This document shows positions 59,641 to 64,000 of a stretch of 64,000 nt of DNA, piece after piece. Position 1 is the first letter of the stretch, and each line of letters opens with the position of its first letter. The stretch spans positions 62,001-126,000 of the forward strand of contig NZ_JOJL01000050.1 of the NCBI RefSeq assembly GCF_000721705.1, given 5' to 3'. The notes beneath the pieces are model-generated. The model was given only the letters and a program-made list of their open reading frames with translations, was not told where the DNA came from and made no database searches. Origin of the DNA: Actinoplanes subtropicus. Lineage in GTDB: Bacteria > Actinomycetota > Actinomycetes > Mycobacteriales > Micromonosporaceae. Both the position numbers and the translations under genes were made by a program.

Positions 59641-60975
59641 GTGCTGTCAGCGGGGTTCCTCCTGGGCAACCGGTATCGGTTGGACGAGCGCATCGCGACC
59701 GGGGGCATGGGCGAGGTGTGGAAGGGCACCGACGTGGTGCTCGGCCGGGTCATCGCAGTCAAGGTGCTCAAGACCGCGATGCTGAGCGACCCCGAGTTCT
59801 CCGCCCGCTTCTACGGCGAGGCGCGGATGATGGCGTCGTTCCGCCACCCCGGCGTCGTCGAGGTGTATGACTACGCCGGCGCCGACGAGGCCGGCGAGGA
59901 AAAGGTCGCCTACCTGGTGATGGCGTATGTGGAGGGCGAGCCGCTCTCCGCCCGGGTGCGCCAGGGCCCGATGCCGGTCACCGAGACCATGTCGATCGTG
60001 GCCCAGGCGGCCGACGCGCTGCACGCCGCGCACGAGGTGGGCGTGGTCCACCGGGACGTCAAGCCGGGCAACCTGATCGTCCGGCCGACCGGCGCGGTCG
60101 TGCTGGTCGACTTCGGCGTCGCCCGCTCGGCTGCCGTGACCAGCGTCACACAGCTCAACGCGATCGTCGGCACCGCCCTCTACATGGCGCCCGAGCAGGT
60201 CGCCAAGGGCAAGGTCACCGCCGCCACGGACATCTACGCGCTGGGCGCGGTGGCGTACCACTGCATCGCCGGCCACCCGCCGTTCGACGGCGACAACGCC
60301 CTCCAGGTCGCGCTGCGCCACCTGGAGGAGGAGCCCGAGCCGCTGCCGGCGCACGTGCCGCCGCAGGTGCGTGACCTGATCGCCCGGGCGATGGCCAAGC
60401 AGCCGGCCGACCGGTTCGCCACCGCCGCCGAGTTCGCCGAGGCGGCGTTCGAGGCGGCCGGCCCGCTGGACTGGAAGCGGATGACCGGCACCACCATGGT
60501 CGCCCCGCTCAGCCCGGCGGCGCCGAGCCGGACCGTGCCGATCCCCCGCGACCTGCCGCGGTCCTCTCCGCCGCCGCCGGCCCGCCGCCCGCGCAGCCAG
60601 ACCGCGCTCGCCGTGGCGATCGCGGCGATGGCCGTGCTGGCGCTCGGCCTGACCCTCGCGATCATCTTCCACTCGAAGGGCTCGCCGAACGAGACGGGCA
60701 ATCCGATCAGCGTGACCGAGCCACCGACCCAGCATGAATCGGTGGCGCCGATCCAGCAGCCCTCGGCGAGTGTGAAGCCGCACAACTCCCGGACCAACTC
60801 GACCATCAGGCCCACGACGACCCCGCCGACCACCAAGCCGACGACGACGCCGCCGACCACGAAGCCCACCACGACGCCGCCGACCACGAAGCCCACCACG
60901 ACGCCGCCGACCACCCCGCCGACGACGACTCCGACGACCGCACCGACGACGACCCCGCCGGCGGGGACGAATTAG
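59641..60975 (+). CDS. Serine/threonine protein kinase (PknA/PknB-like)
   Basis: 444 residues from the GTG at 59641. The kinase domain spans about 12-270, with the Gly loop RIATGGMGEVWKG, the ATP Lys in AVKVLK, the catalytic loop VVHRDVKPGNLIV, VDFGVARS and the APE-type YMAPEQVAKG. A Pro-rich linker follows, then one transmembrane helix (residues about 324-344, LAVAIAAMAVLALGLTLAII). The short external tail of about 100 residues is mostly Thr/Pro, with 9-residue repeats (PTTTPPTTK). No PASTA domain is present. Substrates are unknown. AT-rich DNA (GATTAGATAAGG) precedes the start. Confidence 0.94.
   Translation: MLSAGFLLGNRYRLDERIATGGMGEVWKGTDVVLGRVIAVKVLKTAMLSDPEFSARFYGEARMMASFRHPGVVEVYDYAGADEAGEEKVAYLVMAYVEGEPLSARVRQGPMPVTETMSIVAQAADALHAAHEVGVVHRDVKPGNLIVRPTGAVVLVDFGVARSAAVTSVTQLNAIVGTALYMAPEQVAKGKVTAATDIYALGAVAYHCIAGHPPFDGDNALQVALRHLEEEPEPLPAHVPPQVRDLIARAMAKQPADRFATAAEFAEAAFEAAGPLDWKRMTGTTMVAPLSPAAPSRTVPIPRDLPRSSPPPPARRPRSQTALAVAIAAMAVLALGLTLAIIFHSKGSPNETGNPISVTEPPTQHESVAPIQQPSASVKPHNSRTNSTIRPTTTPPTTKPTTTPPTTKPTTTPPTTKPTTTPPTTPPTTTPTTAPTTTPPAGTN
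60809..60935 (+). repeat. 27-bp coding repeat in the kinase tail
   Basis: About four and a half units of 27 bp encode PTTTPPTTK-type repeats in the extracellular tail; the second and third junction units are almost identical at DNA level. Thr/Pro tails like this are common O-glycosylation or cell-wall-spanning spacers in actinobacteria. Confidence 0.8.
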
Positions 60976-61018
60976 CGGTTGACTCTCACACCGTGTCAGG
61001 CCGGAAGGTACGAGGACG

Positions 61019-61861
61019 ATGTTCGCTATCGGAGACTTCGCCGGCCTGGGCCGGGTGTCGGTGCGCATGCTGCGCCACTACGACGCCATCGGCCTGCTGC
61101 CGCCCGCCCACGTCGACCCGCACACCGGCTACCGGTATTACACGGCGAGCCAGCTGAGGCTGCTCAACCGGGTGATCGCCCTCAAGGATCTCGGCTTCTC
61201 CCTGCAGCAGGTGCAGACGCTCATCGACGAGAAGGTCGACGCCGGTGAGCTGCGCGGCATGCTGCGCCTGCGGCGGGCCGAGCTGGAGGCGCAGGTGCAG
61301 CGGGACTCCGTGCGGCTGGCGCTGGTCGACGCCCGTCTCCGTTTGATCGAGAGCGAGGGACACATGGACACCGGGGACGTGGTCCTCAAGAGCCTGCCGC
61401 CGCTGCGGGTCGCGGAGTTGTCCGCGACGGCGACCAGCTACGACGATCCGACGTCGATCACCGAGAATCTCACTCCGCTCTATCCGCGGCTGATGGAGCT
61501 GATGGAGAAGGGCGGCATTCCGATCACCGGGTCGCCGATCGCCTACTACCTGCCGGCGCCGACCGGGCCGGGCGACGAGACGATCACCGTGCACGCGGCG
61601 TTCCCGATCGGCGAGGTGGCGGTCGGGTCCGACCCGGGCTTCGCGGTGACGGTGCTGCCGGCGGTCGAGCAGGCGGCGACGGCGCTGCACGAGGGCTCGA
61701 TGTCGGAGGCCTTCCGCACCGGCCAGAAGATCGCCAACTGGATCGACGACAACGGCTACCGCACGGTCGACCCCGGCTACGCCCGCGAGGTCTACCTCGA
61801 CTGCCCGCCCGGCGAGTTCGACAAGTGGGTGACCGAGATGCAGGTCCCGGTCCAGAACTAG
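61019..61861 (+). CDS. MerR-family regulator with GyrI-like ligand domain
   Basis: 280 residues. The N-terminal MerR HTH reads FAIGDFAGLGRVSVRMLRHY, then DAIGLLPPAHVDPHTGYRYY. A long dimerisation helix follows (LRRAELEAQVQRDSVRLALV), then a GyrI/SOUL-like effector-binding domain (VAELSATATSYDDPTSITEN, and the C-terminal VYLDCPPGEFDKWVTEMQVP). This is the BmrR/TipA-like architecture that senses hydrophobic cationic or other small molecules. It is a single gene, 43 bp after the kinase gene. Confidence 0.92.
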   Translation: MFAIGDFAGLGRVSVRMLRHYDAIGLLPPAHVDPHTGYRYYTASQLRLLNRVIALKDLGFSLQQVQTLIDEKVDAGELRGMLRLRRAELEAQVQRDSVRLALVDARLRLIESEGHMDTGDVVLKSLPPLRVAELSATATSYDDPTSITENLTPLYPRLMELMEKGGIPITGSPIAYYLPAPTGPGDETITVHAAFPIGEVAVGSDPGFAVTVLPAVEQAATALHEGSMSEAFRTGQKIANWIDDNGYRTVDPGYAREVYLDCPPGEFDKWVTEMQVPVQN

Positions 61862-61887
61862 CTGGCTCCGCTTCGCTTCGCGGGCGA

Positions 61888-61982
61888 CGATCGCCTTTTG
61901 AGGTCAATGAGATGGGCCCGGTTTTCGGCACCGCAAACCCCGCGGAGCCAAAAACCGGGCCCATCTCATTGACAGGCGATCG
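61888..61982. terminator. Long composite hairpin between convergent genes
   Basis: The inner arms at 61903-61925 and 61951-61973 are 23 bp and perfect (core GATGGGCCCGGTTTT). Outer arms CGATCGCCT (61888-61896) and AGGCGATCG (61974-61982) continue the stem with a 6-nt bulge on one side only. A second pair, TGGCTCCGC near 61863 and GCGGAGCCA near 61942, would cross it. It lies between the convergent MerR and 5'-nucleotidase genes, where it can end transcription from both. The rest of the 167-bp gap shows no gene. Confidence 0.75.
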
Positions 61983-62028
61983 CGCGGGCCGCCCCGTGGT
62001 TTCAGCGTCCACGGCAACAGCGGCGTGC

Positions 62029-63810
62029 CTAAAACTGGATGGGTACGCCGTTGCGGACCAGCTGCCAGTTCTCGACGTAGAAGTCGGCCGGGTTGATCTG
62101 GCCCTTGGCCTGGGCCCAGTCGATGAGCAGCTGGCGGATCTCCTTCTGCTCGTTGTAGACCTGGGTCTTCACGATGCCCGGGAAGTTGCCGCCGCCGGAG
62201 CGCCGGTAGTTGTTCACCGCCACCACGAACCGAGCTCCCGGGTCGACGTCGGCGCCGTTGACCTGCAGGCGGGTGATCCGCGAGCCGACCGGCCTGCTGA
62301 TGTCGATGTCGTAGTCGACGCCGGAGAGCGTGTCGTAGTTGTAGTCCGGCACCGCCGGGTCGGTGATCGTGTCCGGGTTGACCGGGGCGTCCGGGGCCAG
62401 CGTCACGAAGTACTTCGCCGAGTACTCCAGGTACGCCTTGACCTCGGCCCCGGTCAGCACGACCGCCTCGAGCGTGTTGTCGTAGATGTACAGCCCGGCC
62501 ACGTCCTTGATCTTGACGTCGCCCTGCGGGAACACCGCGGTCCGGCTGAACGGCGCCGCGATCGACAGCACCGGCAACGTGGCGTAGGCGCCGCCGGCCA
62601 GCGCCGACGTCACCTCGTCGGTCTGCACCTTGTTGATGTAGTCGAGGATCGGCGTGTCCTGGTACCGCGAGGTGGCCGCCGACAGCTCCTCGGTGGAGGT
62701 CGCGACCTTCTGGTTCACGTACGCCACGGTCTTGGCGTGCTGCGCCCGCACCGCGGCCAGCACCGCCGGGTCGGCGTCGACCGTGTTGGTGTTCAGCGTG
62801 GTCGCCGCCTTGGTGGTGATCTTCCACCGGCCGCAGTCGCGGACCAGGTCGAAGTCCATCCTGGTCAGCCGCTGGCCCCACTTCGACGGCTCGGACATCA
62901 ACACCTGCTCGCCGGTGGTCATGTTGGCCACGAACCGCTGCGGGATGTCCAGGTGCGCGTGGCCGAACAGGATCGCGTCGATCCCGGGCACCTGCGCGGC
63001 GATCAGCGCGGCCGGGTTCTCGTTCGGCAGGTCGGGGCCGTAGCTGGAGACGCCCGAGTCACCGCCGTGCGCCGAGACGATCACCAGGTCGGCCCCGCGG
63101 CTCCGCATCTCCGGCACCCACTTGGCCGCGGTGCTCACCATGTCGAGGAACTCCAGCTTGCCCTCGACGTTGGCGCGGTCCCAGATGGCGACGCCCGGGT
63201 TGGTGAGACCCAGGATGCCCACCCGCAACGTCGGCGCGTGCCTGCCGAGCGAGACCTTCTTAATGATGTACGGGGTGTACGCCGGCCGCCCGGTCGTCGC
63301 GCTGACGCAGTTCGCGGCGAGCGCCGGGAACCCGAGCTGGCGGATCCACAGGTTCAGCAGCGGCAGGCCGTAGTTGAACTCGTGGTTGCCCAGCGTCACC
63401 GCGTCGTAGTGCAGGACGTTCATGGCCCGGGCCATCGGGTGCTTCTCACCGGTCGTGGTGATCGGCTCCTGCTTGGCGTAGTAGGTGGCCAGCGGCGTGC
63501 CCTGGATGGTGTCGCCGGCGTCGAGCACCAGCGTCGCCCCGGTCGCCTCCGCGCGGATCTTGTTGACCAGCGCGGCCAGCTTGGCCACCCCGACGTCGTT
63601 GTGCGCGGCATCGTCGTACTCGGCGTCCCGGTAGTAGTCCCAGTTGTAGACGTTGCCGTGAGTGTCCGACGTGCCCAGCACGGTGAGGTGGAAGGTCTGC
63701 GGGCCCTTTTCCTGGGCCTGCGCGGCCTGCGAGAAGGCGAGCGGGGCCGCGGCGGCAGCTGCCGAGGCGGCGATCACTGCGCGCCGTGAAACACCGGTGG
63801 GTGAGGTCAT
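62029..63810 (-). CDS. Tat-exported 5'-nucleotidase / 2',3'-cyclic phosphodiesterase family protein
   Basis: 593 residues. A twin-arginine signal (SRRAVIAASAAAAAAPLAFS, ending AAQAQ) leads into a metallophosphatase domain: LGTSDTHGNVYNWDYYRDAE, DAGDTIQGTPL, VTLGNHEFNYGLP and FGHAHLDIPQRF supply the metal-binding Asp, His and Asn residues. The C-terminal 5'-nucleotidase domain includes ALAGGAYATLPVLSIAAPFS and RFVVAVNNYRRSGGGNFPG. It hydrolyses nucleotides or cyclic nucleotides outside the membrane for phosphate and nucleoside recovery. It is downstream of argS on the same strand, 55 bp apart. Confidence 0.94.
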   Translation of the reverse strand: MTSPTGVSRRAVIAASAAAAAAPLAFSQAAQAQEKGPQTFHLTVLGTSDTHGNVYNWDYYRDAEYDDAAHNDVGVAKLAALVNKIRAEATGATLVLDAGDTIQGTPLATYYAKQEPITTTGEKHPMARAMNVLHYDAVTLGNHEFNYGLPLLNLWIRQLGFPALAANCVSATTGRPAYTPYIIKKVSLGRHAPTLRVGILGLTNPGVAIWDRANVEGKLEFLDMVSTAAKWVPEMRSRGADLVIVSAHGGDSGVSSYGPDLPNENPAALIAAQVPGIDAILFGHAHLDIPQRFVANMTTGEQVLMSEPSKWGQRLTRMDFDLVRDCGRWKITTKAATTLNTNTVDADPAVLAAVRAQHAKTVAYVNQKVATSTEELSAATSRYQDTPILDYINKVQTDEVTSALAGGAYATLPVLSIAAPFSRTAVFPQGDVKIKDVAGLYIYDNTLEAVVLTGAEVKAYLEYSAKYFVTLAPDAPVNPDTITDPAVPDYNYDTLSGVDYDIDISRPVGSRITRLQVNGADVDPGARFVVAVNNYRRSGGGNFPGIVKTQVYNEQKEIRQLLIDWAQAKGQINPADFYVENWQLVRNGVPIQF

Positions 63811-63865
63811 CCAGGCACCCTAACCGCCGACGCATCGACGAAGAAGAACGTCGCCATCCCGCTTG

Positions 63866-64000
63866 CTACATCTCCTCGGGGAGATCGATACCCAGCAGCG
63901 ACAGGCCGAGGGCCAGCGTGCGGCCGGTCCGGTCGGCCAGCGTGAGCCGGCTCGCCCGGTACGGTCCCGCCAACCGCAGGATCGGGCACGATTCGTAGAA
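63866..64000 (-). CDS. argS: Arginyl-tRNA synthetase, C-terminal fragment (5' part outside window)
   Basis: The minus strand is open from the window edge to a TAG at 63866-63868. The 44 visible residues, with [10 protein letters not shown], then [20 protein letters not shown] and [11 protein letters not shown], match the DALR anticodon-binding C-terminus of bacterial ArgS. The catalytic part lies beyond the window. It charges tRNA-Arg. Only the C-terminus is seen, so the assignment rests on this short, well-conserved segment. Confidence 0.85.
   Translation of the reverse strand, partial: FYESCPILRLAGPYRASRLTLADRTGRTLALGLSLLGIDLPEEM

Overview
This window is high-GC actinobacterial DNA, most likely from a Micromonosporaceae member such as Actinoplanes. 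GTG and TTG starts are common, many neighbouring genes overlap by 4 bp (ATGA or GTGA), and actinobacterial families recur: an XRE/DUF397 pair, DUF3052, DUF3145, a FasR-type regulator and a SigE-family sigma factor. From memory, several blocks keep the gene content and order of Mycobacterium tuberculosis Rv2228c-Rv2245: RNase H/phosphatase, zinc-ribbon protein and Nif3 (10.3-13.0 kb); AhpE and DUF3052 (21.2-22.2 kb); aceE (30.7-33.4 kb); and fasR-fabD-acpP-KAS II (40.7-45.5 kb). Accessory genes are spliced between these blocks.

Layout. 0-2.4 kb: 3' part of a WD40 protein, probably a STAND/NB-ARC regulator. 2.4-8.4 kb: small regulators and transporters plus a two-component system whose kinase and response regulator flank a DUF418 membrane protein. 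8.4-9.7 kb: a large nested palindrome at the 3' end of a D-cysteine desulfhydrase-like gene, and a broken lipB remnant. 10.3-13.0 kb: translationally coupled Nif3 / zinc ribbon / RNase H-phosphatase operon. 13.0-20.8 kb: accessory block with a flavoprotein, an XRE-TPR protein, a prim-pol-like protein, an XRE-cupin regulator and an XRE/DUF397 pair with clustered operator-like palindromes. 20.9-24.5 kb: tandem hairpin repeat, AhpE, DUF3052 and a fused alpha-beta 2-oxoacid dehydrogenase E1. 24.6-30.0 kb: one giant secreted protein with about 17 fibronectin type III repeats. 30.1-37.1 kb: YjbQ, AceE, an ArsR/DHFR-like operon, an MFS transporter and gltX, the last two separated by a second copy of the nested palindrome. 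37.5-40.2 kb: secreted and ECF-sigma genes and a TetR. 40.7-45.5 kb: FasR followed by the type II fatty-acid genes fabD-fabH-acpP-fabF, with a palindrome in front of fabD. 45.5-48.8 kb: a lipoprotein, a family 3 glycoside hydrolase lipoprotein and DUF3145. 49.3-50.0 kb: non-coding, with a 69-70 bp tandem repeat. 50.0-57.0 kb: carbonic anhydrase, alpha/beta hydrolase, ArsR-SRPBCC pair, HelD-like helicase, PfkB kinase and SurE. 57.0-57.8 kb: a degenerate 27/30-bp minisatellite starting on the surE stop codon. 57.9-64 kb: STAS protein, Ser/Thr kinase, MerR regulator, Tat-exported 5'-nucleotidase and the C-terminus of ArgS.

No complete insertion sequence, prophage, CRISPR array, rRNA or tRNA was recognised. 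The most unusual signals are non-coding: two nested palindromes that share a core but have different, fully self-complementary outer arms; the minisatellite after surE; the tandem hairpin array at 21 kb; and the operator cluster in front of the XRE/DUF397 pair. All family names come from reading motifs; no database search was run.
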